Assembly: GCF_017498485.1 (NCBI RefSeq)
Contig: NZ_CP071795.1
Coordinates: forward strand, 744,001 to 808,000
Source of the DNA: Polaribacter batillariae
Lineage (GTDB): Bacteria; Bacteroidota; Bacteroidia; Flavobacteriales; Flavobacteriaceae
Direction: 5' to 3'
Length of the DNA: 64,000 bases
Part shown: positions 55,321 to 63,715 of the stretch, in pieces
Numbering within the stretch: position 1 is the first letter of the stretch
How the letters are laid out: the number at the start of each line of letters is the position of its first letter
Notes under the pieces: generated by a model
What the model was told of the DNA's origin: nothing
The model's input: only the letters and a program-made list of their open reading frames with translations
The model's database searches: none
Translations under genes and position numbers: made by a program

Positions 55321-55373
55321 AATGTACGACTAAAATTGTATTTTAGTCGTACATTGTTCACGGGAATAACAAT
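55321..55373 (+). repeat. Perfect 15-bp hairpin and adjoining short hairpin
   Basis: AATGTACGACTAAAA (55321-55335) and TTTTAGTCGTACATT (55341-55355) are exact inverted repeats around TTGTA. ATTGTT (55353-55358) and AACAAT (55368-55373) form a second, smaller one that shares its ATT. No T tail. The surrounding 55196-55444 has no gene I can support. Could be an attachment/transfer site or regulatory RNA. Confidence 0.5.
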
Positions 55374-55444
55374 TTCAACGCAAACCTCGAGCTAGCGCCT
55401 TGAAAAATTCTTTTCGATTAAAATTTTAAATCGTTTAATTAATT

Positions 55445-55585
55445 ATGAAATACTGGACACGAAGAAAGATATTAAAAAAATTAAGATTCGTACCAACTGT
55501 TTTAATCGTCTCATTAGATGCTATTGCCATGGCATTTGAGAAAAATTTAAAAAAACAATTAAAACTTTCTCTAAAAAAAAATTAA
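55445..55585 (+). CDS. Short ORF with Tat-like signal ahead of sulfatase
   Basis: 46 residues: WTRRKILKKL then a hydrophobic stretch LRFVPTVLIVSLDAIAMA, resembling a twin-arginine signal; then Lys-rich tail. If one A is added to the A run at 55549-55555 the frame joins the open frame leading into the sulfatase. It may therefore be the lost N-terminus of that gene, or part of an unrelated decayed gene. Low certainty. Confidence 0.3.
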   Translation: MKYWTRRKILKKLRFVPTVLIVSLDAIAMAFEKNLKKQLKLSLKKN

Positions 55586-55644
55586 TTACTGTTGTTGGTG
55601 CAGGTACTTGTAGAAATCTAAAATCAAAAACACCACTACTTTTT

Positions 55645-57066
55645 GTGTTTCTTACACTGTTTTTATCAACTGGCTGTAGTAAAAATACACAACAAGATAA
55701 AAGTACAAAACCCAATGTAATTATTATTTACCTAGATGATAGTGGTTATGGCGATTATGCACACAATGGCAACCCTACCATAAAAACACCAAATATTAGC
55801 TCATTAAAACAAAGTGGTATTAATTTTACACAGTTTTATGTAACCTCTCCTGCGTGCTCTGCATCTCGCTATTCTTTATTAACTGGCCGTTATCCTGGGC
55901 GTTCTGGACTGGGCTCTTGGGTAATTGGTCCTGATTCGAAAAAACATATCCATGAAAAAGAAATAACAATGGCTGATGGATTAAAATCTATTGGCTACAA
56001 AACAGGTATGTTTGGTAAATGGCATCTTGGAACCCCTAATAATAGAAACAATTTTACGCCCAAAGCATTGCCATTAGCCCATGGATTTGATGAATGGGTT
56101 GGCACTAATGTATCTCACGATTACGATACTGCTATGTTTTTAAAAAGCAGTCATAAAGGAAATAGCTTGATACCTGGATACGAAATACTCGCCGAAAATT
56201 TACCTTCAAATGAAAAAGCCTCAAAAGCACTAACAGGTGCATGCACAAAAGCGGCAATTAATTTTATCAAAAAAAATAAAAACAATCCCTTTTTTGCATA
56301 TATCGCTTATAACATGCCACATTTAGGTCTTTTTGTAAGTGATTCGTATAAAGGAAAATCGCTCAATGGAAAATTGGGTGATGTTATGGAAGAGTTAGAT
56401 GCTTCTATTGGTGATATCTTACTAGCATTGGAAGATACTGGTGTTAGAGAAAATACGATTGTAATTTTTTCTTCGGATAACGGTCCATGGATTAAATTTA
56501 GCAATCAATCTGATACAAAATATGGAGATACCCGACTGCAAGTAGGGTATGCTACCCCTTTTCGTGATGGAAAAGGATCTACTTGGGAAGGTGGACATCG
56601 TGTGCCAGGAATTATTAGCTGGCCTGCGCAAATAAAGGGCAATAGAAATGAACAAATGCCTGTAAGTACTTTAGACATTTTACCTACCATTTTTCATATA
56701 ACTGGTGTAGCCTTACCCAAAGACAGAACTATTGATGGACGCAATATTTGCTACAAATTAATGCCCAATAAATACGAAAACCAATCCGAAACATTTACCT
56801 TTTTTTATAATTATGCAGATAATTTACCATCTGCAATAAGAAAAGGACCTTGGAAACTCCATACTCGAATAGCCTCGCAAACGAACAACAATTACGGTTT
56901 TGAGGCATCAAAAGAAAAGCCTCTCTTATTTCAAATAGAAAAAGATTTGGGAGAGCGTATTGATGTTGCCAAACAACAACCAGAAAAAACATCTGAACTA
57001 CTTTACGAATTAGAAACATTTGAAAAACAACTTAAAGAAGAAGGTTCTTTTTGGGATCATAAATAG
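55645..57066 (+). CDS. Sulfatase (S1 family, formylglycine type)
   Basis: 473 residues from a GTG at 55645. It carries the sulfatase signature with the formylglycine precursor Cys in SPACSASRYSLLTGRYPGR, metal ligands in IYLDDSGYG and FSSDNGPW, and GKWHLGTP. Its lipoprotein signal (LLFVFLTLFLSTGC) begins before the GTG, and no ATG, GTG or TTG exists upstream in frame before a stop at 55537. So the true start is uncertain or lost. It acts on sulfated carbohydrate, probably of algal origin; an activating anSME/FGE gene is not in the window. Confidence 0.85.
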   Translation: MFLTLFLSTGCSKNTQQDKSTKPNVIIIYLDDSGYGDYAHNGNPTIKTPNISSLKQSGINFTQFYVTSPACSASRYSLLTGRYPGRSGLGSWVIGPDSKKHIHEKEITMADGLKSIGYKTGMFGKWHLGTPNNRNNFTPKALPLAHGFDEWVGTNVSHDYDTAMFLKSSHKGNSLIPGYEILAENLPSNEKASKALTGACTKAAINFIKKNKNNPFFAYIAYNMPHLGLFVSDSYKGKSLNGKLGDVMEELDASIGDILLALEDTGVRENTIVIFSSDNGPWIKFSNQSDTKYGDTRLQVGYATPFRDGKGSTWEGGHRVPGIISWPAQIKGNRNEQMPVSTLDILPTIFHITGVALPKDRTIDGRNICYKLMPNKYENQSETFTFFYNYADNLPSAIRKGPWKLHTRIASQTNNNYGFEASKEKPLLFQIEKDLGERIDVAKQQPEKTSELLYELETFEKQLKEEGSFWDHK

Positions 57067-57116
57067 TATTATATTTTTGCTATCTTTCTACAAAAAGAAG
57101 ATATCAAACAAACAAA

Positions 57117-57146
57117 ATACCCACTCAAAATAAATGAATGGGTATT
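57117..57146. terminator. Hairpin between sulfatase and HmuY genes
   Basis: AATACCCA / TGGGTATT stem with a 14-nt loop that can add two more pairs; A/T-rich flanks. Possible bidirectional terminator for the two convergent genes. Confidence 0.4.
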
Positions 57147-57172
57147 ATATTTATGCCTAAAAAGTGAATTAA

Positions 57173-57802
57173 TTATTCTAAACTTTTATCTCCTTTATTA
57201 GGGTTATATACATAGTTAAAGGTATAATATCTGGCATTTTTAGGGTTCGAAGAATCATTGTCTTTATAATAGCTTAAAATTTCCATTTTTGCATAATGCC
57301 CATCATTTGTTTTTATAATTATTACTTTTCCTGCAATAGGGTTAATTTCATGTAATGGAGGTCCTGAATAAGAATACCAACCATTATTACTCCCTGTTGG
57401 TAAAGCATACGTTTCAGAAGTATCTTGTTTAAAGTTTGCTTCTGCTGGAGCCTCTAAAATACTAGCAAAAGTGCCTGTTTCTAAAGCTAAAGCTGCGTTT
57501 TCTGTTCTTTCAGGTTCATCTGCTAAACCTATTTTTGTGCCACCATTTACTATAATTTTAGTTGCTCTAAAGGCAATGTCCCAACTATTATCTGTAACTA
57601 CTTTTCCTGTTTTAAAACTAAATTTTGTAAATTCTCCAGACTCTACAGGCGGATTTACACTTCTATCTGAAGTTGCAGGAGCATGAATGTTTGTTGCTTT
57701 TTTAGAAACTACGGGCTCTAAACTTAGTTCCTCGTTTTTACTACAAGAACTTACTAAAATAGCTACAAAAGCTATTGCTAAAATTGATTTTAAATTTCTC
57801 AT
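57173..57802 (-). CDS. HmuY family haem-binding lipoprotein
   Basis: 209 residues with lipoprotein signal (LVSSC, Cys20). HmuY core: NSWDIAFRATKIIVNGG, NPIAGKVIIIKTNDGHYAKMEILSYYKD and the end ARYYTFNYVYNP. HmuY captures haem at the surface and passes it to the TonB receptor. It starts 48 nt after the receptor's stop, so the pair is co-transcribed; the usual Porphyromonas order (Y before R) is reversed. Confidence 0.88.
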   Translation of the reverse strand: MRNLKSILAIAFVAILVSSCSKNEELSLEPVVSKKATNIHAPATSDRSVNPPVESGEFTKFSFKTGKVVTDNSWDIAFRATKIIVNGGTKIGLADEPERTENAALALETGTFASILEAPAEANFKQDTSETYALPTGSNNGWYSYSGPPLHEINPIAGKVIIIKTNDGHYAKMEILSYYKDNDSSNPKNARYYTFNYVYNPNKGDKSLE

Positions 57803-57850
57803 TGTTAATTGTTTAATTGATTATTATTTGTGTTTAAAAACTCTTTTTCT

Positions 57851-59899
57851 CTATAAATTGAACCGTATTCGTGTGTAAAAATTTCTTCCTAATAATAAAA
57901 CCGCATCGTTATTTTTAAATTTTTCGCTGTTAGATAAACCTTTTTCATCAAATAAATTATCTATTCCAAATTGTACATTCAATAAATTGAAAAAAGTTTT
58001 TTCCATAGCTATATTTACTTGTGTGTTTCCTGCAACAAAATCATCATAAACATCTATAATACCTTGACTATTATTGGTGTCGAAAAGCGCGTATTTACCT
58101 CTAAAAATAGCTCGTAGGTTTGCAGAAAAATTATGTTCTAAATTTTGATAAAATAATTTTGCATTTACGGTGTGTTTAGATCGGTTCGATAACCCAAAAT
58201 AATCTGCAGGTTTTAATACCTCTGAAGGTGATGATGGCGTTTTTCGAAAGAAAATTTTACCTGATTTAATTTTATGAATCTCCTCTTTATCTTTTGCTAC
58301 TAAAAATTGATAACCACCAATAAATCTAAAATTGTTTGAAATTTTATAATTCAAATCCAACTCGATTCCCTGTGTAAAAACTTGGTTTCTGTTTTCGTAA
58401 TAAAAAACTGTAGTTCCTGTATTTAAATTTGGCAAACTTCCTTTTAAAGCTACCGCATTAATTAAATCTTTAATATTATTTCTAAAGCCATTTATAGAGA
58501 TTTTTAAGTTAGAAATGGGTTTTATTTCGAAACCAAAATTGTATCCAATCGAATTTTCTGGGTTTAAATCTTTGGGAGTTGCTTGTACATTAGATTCGGT
58601 ACCATACAATTCGTGCAAGGTTTTAACTCCTAAAACTACGTAGCCACCAGCAGTATTGTTAAAATTGAAGAAAAGTTGTCTAAAATCTGGTGCTTTAAAT
58701 CCATATCCCACAGAGCCCTTTAATTGTAACCAATCGTTAATTTTATAGGTTGAAGAAATTTTTGGACTAAAGGCCGATTTGTATTGATTGTGATGGTCTA
58801 AACGAGCACCAATAATCGTATTTATTTTTTGAAATGGACGAAAATCGTATTGTGCAAAAACATATTTGGCATTAAAAGTTTTCTTTCCTTCAAAAAAAGT
58901 TCTCTCTAAAGCATCTAAATTAAACCCAACTCCGCTTATTAAATAATTGTTTTTAAATTTTGCAGAAACTCTAATTTCTGGACGAAATAAAGTTTGATTG
59001 TATTTAGACAGTTCTTCATTAAATTTGCTTTCGGTCTTAAATTTGGTCGCGTAGAAAGAATAATTGATACTCCAAACTCTGTTTATTTTTTGATGCAATT
59101 CTATATAAGCATTCCAATCGCTTTGTAAGGTGTTTTTAGTTTGTGATTCATAAAAATATCTTTGCGATATTAAAAATTTTAATTTATCAGAAAAATCGTA
59201 GGTTAGTTTTAAATTTCCTGTATAATTTTGATATGCTTCTGTTGTTTTGTAAGGCGTTTTTGGACTTAAATCGAAACCTCTGCTTGAATTTAAGTTTATT
59301 CCTGCAACAAGACCAAGCCGTTTTTTTCTGTATAAAAAGTTGGTATTTATATCTAGTTCGTCTTGCGAACCTGCACTTAAAAAATAGCTAATATTACCTT
59401 TTAAAGTCTCCTTTTTAGGCTTTTCTGTAATGATATTTATAACACCTCCTAAAGCTTCTGAACCATATAAAGAAGAAGAAGGCCCTTTTACAATTTCGAT
59501 TTGTTTAATATTATTTATACTAATTCTATTTAGATCTAAATTGCCCGATTTTCTACCCACTAAAGGAGCTCCATCAATCATTATCATTGTATATTCTGCA
59601 GCCAAACCTTGCATTTGTATTCCTGTAAAACCACCATGGGTAGTTACAAAATTAATTCCTGTTTGTTCCTGTAGAATATCTTTTAACCTGGTTGCACCCG
59701 ATTTTTGAATTTGCTTTTTTGATATTAAAGTTACTGGCATTGGCAAAGAAGACAATTGCCTAACAGTTCTTGTTGCTGTAACAATTACTTCGTCTAAAGC
59801 ATTCACTTTTACAGTATCTTTTTCCCCTACTTTTTCTTGGGAGAAACTAAAAATAGTTGCCGATAAAAAAAAGAAAAACAAAACTCTATTTAGAAACAT
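57851..59899 (-). CDS. TonB-dependent haem receptor (HmuR-like)
   Basis: 682 residues: signal peptide ending FSFSQ, TonB-box-like DEVIVTATR near residue 38, plug with IDGAPLVGRKSG and IVKGPSSSLYGSEALGGVINIIT, barrel ending YTRIRFNL. A FKAPDFRQLFF segment followed by LNPENS recalls the FRAP/NPNL haem-receptor box. With HmuY and the divergent DUF6607/PepSY genes it forms the haem-uptake locus. The -7 box is at 59916-59923. Confidence 0.88.
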   Translation of the reverse strand: MFLNRVLFFFFLSATIFSFSQEKVGEKDTVKVNALDEVIVTATRTVRQLSSLPMPVTLISKKQIQKSGATRLKDILQEQTGINFVTTHGGFTGIQMQGLAAEYTMIMIDGAPLVGRKSGNLDLNRISINNIKQIEIVKGPSSSLYGSEALGGVINIITEKPKKETLKGNISYFLSAGSQDELDINTNFLYRKKRLGLVAGINLNSSRGFDLSPKTPYKTTEAYQNYTGNLKLTYDFSDKLKFLISQRYFYESQTKNTLQSDWNAYIELHQKINRVWSINYSFYATKFKTESKFNEELSKYNQTLFRPEIRVSAKFKNNYLISGVGFNLDALERTFFEGKKTFNAKYVFAQYDFRPFQKINTIIGARLDHHNQYKSAFSPKISSTYKINDWLQLKGSVGYGFKAPDFRQLFFNFNNTAGGYVVLGVKTLHELYGTESNVQATPKDLNPENSIGYNFGFEIKPISNLKISINGFRNNIKDLINAVALKGSLPNLNTGTTVFYYENRNQVFTQGIELDLNYKISNNFRFIGGYQFLVAKDKEEIHKIKSGKIFFRKTPSSPSEVLKPADYFGLSNRSKHTVNAKLFYQNLEHNFSANLRAIFRGKYALFDTNNSQGIIDVYDDFVAGNTQVNIAMEKTFFNLLNVQFGIDNLFDEKGLSNSEKFKNNDAVLLLGRNFYTRIRFNL

Positions 59900-59915
59900 T
59901 CTTAATAATTTTCTG

Positions 59916-59965
59916 CAAATATATTATCTTATTTTTATTAAGTCTAAATAAATTTTATATTTTTG
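59916..59965. promoter_or_regulatory. Divergent promoter with central palindrome, haem locus
   Basis: Minus-strand -7 box TATATTTG (59916-59923) for the receptor and plus-strand TATTTTTG (59958-59965) for DUF6607. Between them TTTATT-AAGTCTA-AATAAA (59934-59952) is a 19-bp interrupted palindrome, placed where one dimeric repressor could block both promoters. A Fur- or haem-responsive operator is possible; arms are AT-only, so support is moderate. Confidence 0.45.
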
Positions 59966-59997
59966 TCAAAAAAATTTTAATTAAAACAAATTATAAA

Positions 59998-60894
59998 ATG
60001 AAAAAATTATTCTTAGGAAGTTTATTTCTTCTTGCAATTTTTGTAAATGCTCAAAGCAAAAAAACAAAAGATCGCAATGCGATTAAAGAAATGTGTGGTT
60101 GTTTTGAAGTTACTTTTAATTTTGCAGAAACTTTTAATTATACGAAAGATTCTACGTATATACCTTCAAAAACAAAAGTTAGTAAAGCACTAGAATGGGC
60201 TGGTTTAATTGAAGATAAAAACAACAAAATTTCAATTCAACATATATTACAGGTTGGCAACCCTACAAAACCAAAAATTGTAAAACATTGGCGACAAGAT
60301 TGGTTGTACCAAAATAGAGAGTTTTATATGTACAATGGAGATAATCATTGGGTTTTTGATAAAAAAGGCAAGAAAGATGTAAAAAAACAATGGACCCAAA
60401 AAGTATATCAAGTAGATGATAGCCCACGTTACGAAGGCTCTGCAACCTGGGTTCATGTAGATGGAAAAAGTTATTGGGAAAACCAAACACCTGCTCCATT
60501 ACCAAGAAGAGAGTACACCAAAAGAAGCGATTACAATATTACTTTAAGAGGAAACAGACACGAAATTACCAATGATGGTTGGGTGCATGACCAAGACAAT
60601 AGCAAAATACTTCGCAAAAATGGAAATGATATTATAATTGCAAAAGAAAAAGGCTATAACACATATAAAAAAGTACCCGATAGTAGATGCAAACCTGCAA
60701 AAGAATGGTGGCTTGCAAATGCGAATAAATGGCAGTTCGTTAGAAATAAATGGAGCGAAATTTATGGCAGAAATACCGATTTAAGTTTAAAAACAAAAGT
60801 CGATAATAAGCCTTTGTACAAGCATTTGTTTTCTAATGAGGTTGTAAAAGAAAATGAAATAAATGCTATTGTAGAATCATTTATAAAAAATTAA
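59998..60894 (+). CDS. DUF6607 family protein of haem locus
   Basis: 298 residues starting at the ATG 59998, which follows the -7 box at 59958 by 32 nt and gives a signal peptide (MKKLFLGSLFLLAIFVNAQ); the longer frame from 59857 crosses the promoter. Features: MCGCFEVTFNFAETF, KHWRQDWLYQNREFYMYNGDNHWVF. DUF6607 genes are regularly found beside HmuY/TonB receptors in Bacteroidota, suggesting a periplasmic haem-handling role; not proven. The DUF2271 frame starts 2 nt after its stop. Confidence 0.82.
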   Translation: MKKLFLGSLFLLAIFVNAQSKKTKDRNAIKEMCGCFEVTFNFAETFNYTKDSTYIPSKTKVSKALEWAGLIEDKNNKISIQHILQVGNPTKPKIVKHWRQDWLYQNREFYMYNGDNHWVFDKKGKKDVKKQWTQKVYQVDDSPRYEGSATWVHVDGKSYWENQTPAPLPRREYTKRSDYNITLRGNRHEITNDGWVHDQDNSKILRKNGNDIIIAKEKGYNTYKKVPDSRCKPAKEWWLANANKWQFVRNKWSEIYGRNTDLSLKTKVDNKPLYKHLFSNEVVKENEINAIVESFIKN

Positions 60895-60896
60895 AA

Positions 60897-61391
60897 ATGA
60901 AAACAAGAAAACATTTTATAATAGTTCCTCTTTTTTTAATGTTGATAACGGCACTCTTCAGTTTTAAAAATCGTACAGATAATTCTCGCTACAAGTGCAT
61001 GATTTAAATGAAAAATTATGCAGGCGAAGGCGCTTATGTAGTTGTTTCTTTGCTAAACCCAAAAGGCGAATATGAAAAAACGTTGTATGTACAAGGAGAT
61101 GATGACGATTGGTATTTTGATATTACAGAATGGTGGAATTTTCAAGGTAAAAAACGAACCAATATAGATGCCATTACGGGTGCAACAATTAGTGGAGGAC
61201 AAAGAACAGTTAGTATCATTAAAATCGATAATTCTAAATTAAACAAAGGTTACAAAATTCGTTTCGAAACTGCAGTAGAAGACAAAGAATATTACAAAGA
61301 CGATGTTGAGTTTGAATTCACGTCAGAAAATGTAAGGTCTAAAATCGCAGGAAAAGGATTTATCCGTTTTGTAAGAATGCTACCACAATAA
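60897..61391 (+). pseudogene. DUF2271 protein interrupted by a nonsense codon
   Basis: A 164-codon frame, signal-like start MKTRKHFIIVPLFLMLITALF, then YKCMI-TAA-MKNYAGEGAYVVV. The TAA (61005-61007) is in frame and most simply a CAA to TAA change (Gln to stop). After it the DUF2271 core is intact (YVQGDDDDWYFDITEWWNF, NIDAITGATISGG). An ATG follows the stop immediately, so re-initiation could still make the core without a signal peptide. The IDAITGATxSGG motif is that of FMN/redox-associated periplasmic proteins, fitting the next gene. Confidence 0.85.
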
Positions 61392-61508
61392 AAATTTCCT
61401 AATTTTTGTAGAAATCTAAAGAATTTCTTTTCGTGAAATAAATAGACTTTTTAATTAAGACCTTTTTGTACAGTTTGTACAAAAAGGTTTATAATCACAT
61501 AAAACTAA

Positions 61509-63704
61509 ATGACAATTTCTATTTGGAGATATAGCCATTTAATACTGGCAATTTCTACAGCTTTATTTATTATAATTACCTCAATTACAGGTATAATTTT
61601 AGCTTTTGAGCCTATTTTAAATAAACTAAAACCTTTTGATGTAGAAAATATTAATAAAATTTCAATTTCGGAAACCCTTACTGCTTTAGAAAAGCAATAT
61701 AAAGAAGTAATTGAAATAGAAATTGACGAAAATAATTTTGTTTCGACTTCCGTAATAACAAAAAATGGAAAAAACAAAACGTTTTACATCAACCCAAAAA
61801 CGGGTTTAAAAATTGGTAAAATCATTCAAAAAAAAGCCATTTTCGAGTTTGCAACAAATTTACATCGATCTTTATTTTTAAAATCTACAGGACGTTTTTT
61901 AATTGGTTTTGTTTCTTTTTTACTCTTTTTAATTGCTGTAACTGGGGTTCTTTTAATTATAAGAAGACAAGGTGGAGCTTGTAAATTTTTCTCGAAAATT
62001 ACCAAAGAAAACAGCAAGCAGTATTACCACATTATTGTTGGAAGATATGCCTTAATTCCTATAATAATTATTAATTTAACTGGAGCTTACCTGTCTTTAG
62101 AAAAATTTTCTTTGTTACCAAAAGATAAAAAACCTCGCCAAGAAATTGTACAAAAAACAACAACGAAACATGTAAAAGTAGCAGATTTTAATGTTTTTAA
62201 AACGACATATTTAAATGAAGTAAAAAAGATTGAATTCCCTTTTTCTTCTAATGAAGAAGATTATTTCTTACTTAAACTTCGCGATAAAGAATTGGCAATT
62301 CACCAATATAGTGGAGAAATTATATGTGAAAAAAAATTAAGCTCTTTCTCTTTGGGCACTTATTATAGTTTGTTTTTGCATACGGGAAAAGGCACTATTA
62401 TTTGGTCGATCGTTTTATTATTAACTTGCTTTGCCATTTTGTTTTTTATCTTTTCGGGATTTTCGATAACAGTAAGTAGAAGAAAAAAGTTCGTTGCTCT
62501 AAAAAATGAAATACTACCAAATAAAGCCGAATATATCGTTTTAGTTGGTTCTGAAACAGGAAGTACAATTCGCTTTGCAATGGCTTTTAAAAACGCATTA
62601 TTAAAAATAAATAAAACGGTTTTTATTGCTGAATTAAACAATTATAAAACTTATAAAAAAGCAAAAAACATCGTCATTTTTACGGCCACTTATGGAAATG
62701 GAGAACCACCAACAAATGCAAATAAGTTTATAAAATTAATAGGTACTGTTCAACAAAATAGGTTGTTAAAATATACTGTTGTAGGTTTTGGCTCTAAAGA
62801 ATACCCAGCGTTTTGCCAATTTGCAATTTTTGTGCACGCTTCTTTACAAATTCATCCAAAATTTATTCCTCAAATGACTTTAATTAAAATTAATCATCGA
62901 AATATGCAATCTTTTAAAAATTGGGTAAATGAATGGAGTGTTTTAAATAACCTCTCGCTAAAAATTAATGAAGAAGATGTAGTAGAAACTTCAGAAAAAG
63001 AAGTAAAATTTAGTGTTTTAAAAAAAACTGATGTAAATAAAGACAACACTTTTTTAATTTTTTTAAAACCCAATTGCAAAACAAAATTTGTTTCTGGAGA
63101 CGTGCTTTCTATTACTCCAAAAAACGAAAATAAAAGTAGATTATATTCTATTGCTAAAATCGATAAGTACATTTTATTAAGTGTAAAAAAGCACGAATAT
63201 GGAGTATGTTCTAACTATTTACAACAACTACAAATTAACGATTTTGTAAACGGAGTTATTAAACAAAATAAACATTTTTATTTGCCTAAAAAAGCAAAAG
63301 AAGTAATTCTTATTGCAAATGGAACAGGAATTGCCCCTTTTTTAGGGATGATTCTAGAAAATTCGAAAACTAAAATTCATTTATTTTGGGGCGGAAGAAC
63401 CCCAAAATCTTTTGAAATTTATAACAAATACATCACTAAAGCTTTAGATACCAAAAAGCTAACTTCTTTTTACATTGCGTATTCACAAGAAAAAAAAGAA
63501 AAAAATTATGTTCAAAACCTTCTTGAAAAGAAAACTGAATTCGTTGCTAAAACGCTGCAAAACCAAAATTGCATTCTAATATGTGGTTCTTTAAAAATGC
63601 AACAAGGAGTAGAAATTGTTATAGATAAAATTGCCAAAGAAAAATTAAATTTAAGTATTAAAAACTTAAAAGATTATGGCGTAATTAAAACAAACTGTTA
63701 CTAA
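61509..63704 (+). CDS. PepSY-flavodoxin-reductase fusion (sulfite reductase-like)
   Basis: 731 residues with three parts. N-terminal PepSY/PiuB-type membrane region with helices near 10-31, 131-153, 178-198 and 292-320. Flavodoxin domain from about 345 (IVLVGSETGSTIRFAMAFKNA, FTATYGNGEPPTNA). C-terminal FAD/NAD(P)H reductase (SRLYSIAK, VILIANGTGIAPFLGMI, CILICGSLKMQQGVE). This is a transmembrane electron carrier, likely passing NAD(P)H electrons through flavins to the periplasm to reduce ferric iron or haem. Found commonly with HmuY/TonB loci in this group; starts 117 nt after the DUF2271 frame. Confidence 0.88.
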   Translation: MTISIWRYSHLILAISTALFIIITSITGIILAFEPILNKLKPFDVENINKISISETLTALEKQYKEVIEIEIDENNFVSTSVITKNGKNKTFYINPKTGLKIGKIIQKKAIFEFATNLHRSLFLKSTGRFLIGFVSFLLFLIAVTGVLLIIRRQGGACKFFSKITKENSKQYYHIIVGRYALIPIIIINLTGAYLSLEKFSLLPKDKKPRQEIVQKTTTKHVKVADFNVFKTTYLNEVKKIEFPFSSNEEDYFLLKLRDKELAIHQYSGEIICEKKLSSFSLGTYYSLFLHTGKGTIIWSIVLLLTCFAILFFIFSGFSITVSRRKKFVALKNEILPNKAEYIVLVGSETGSTIRFAMAFKNALLKINKTVFIAELNNYKTYKKAKNIVIFTATYGNGEPPTNANKFIKLIGTVQQNRLLKYTVVGFGSKEYPAFCQFAIFVHASLQIHPKFIPQMTLIKINHRNMQSFKNWVNEWSVLNNLSLKINEEDVVETSEKEVKFSVLKKTDVNKDNTFLIFLKPNCKTKFVSGDVLSITPKNENKSRLYSIAKIDKYILLSVKKHEYGVCSNYLQQLQINDFVNGVIKQNKHFYLPKKAKEVILIANGTGIAPFLGMILENSKTKIHLFWGGRTPKSFEIYNKYITKALDTKKLTSFYIAYSQEKKEKNYVQNLLEKKTEFVAKTLQNQNCILICGSLKMQQGVEIVIDKIAKEKLNLSIKNLKDYGVIKTNCY

Positions 63705-63715
63705 AAAAATAGATT

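Noticed and set aside
61438-61500. Terminator upstream of the PepSY fusion (CTTTTTGTACA / TGTACAAAAAG)
   Set aside because: The stem is real (near 61471-61492) but lies inside a likely operon and ends in a short T run; it could equally be a partial attenuator, so no firm call.
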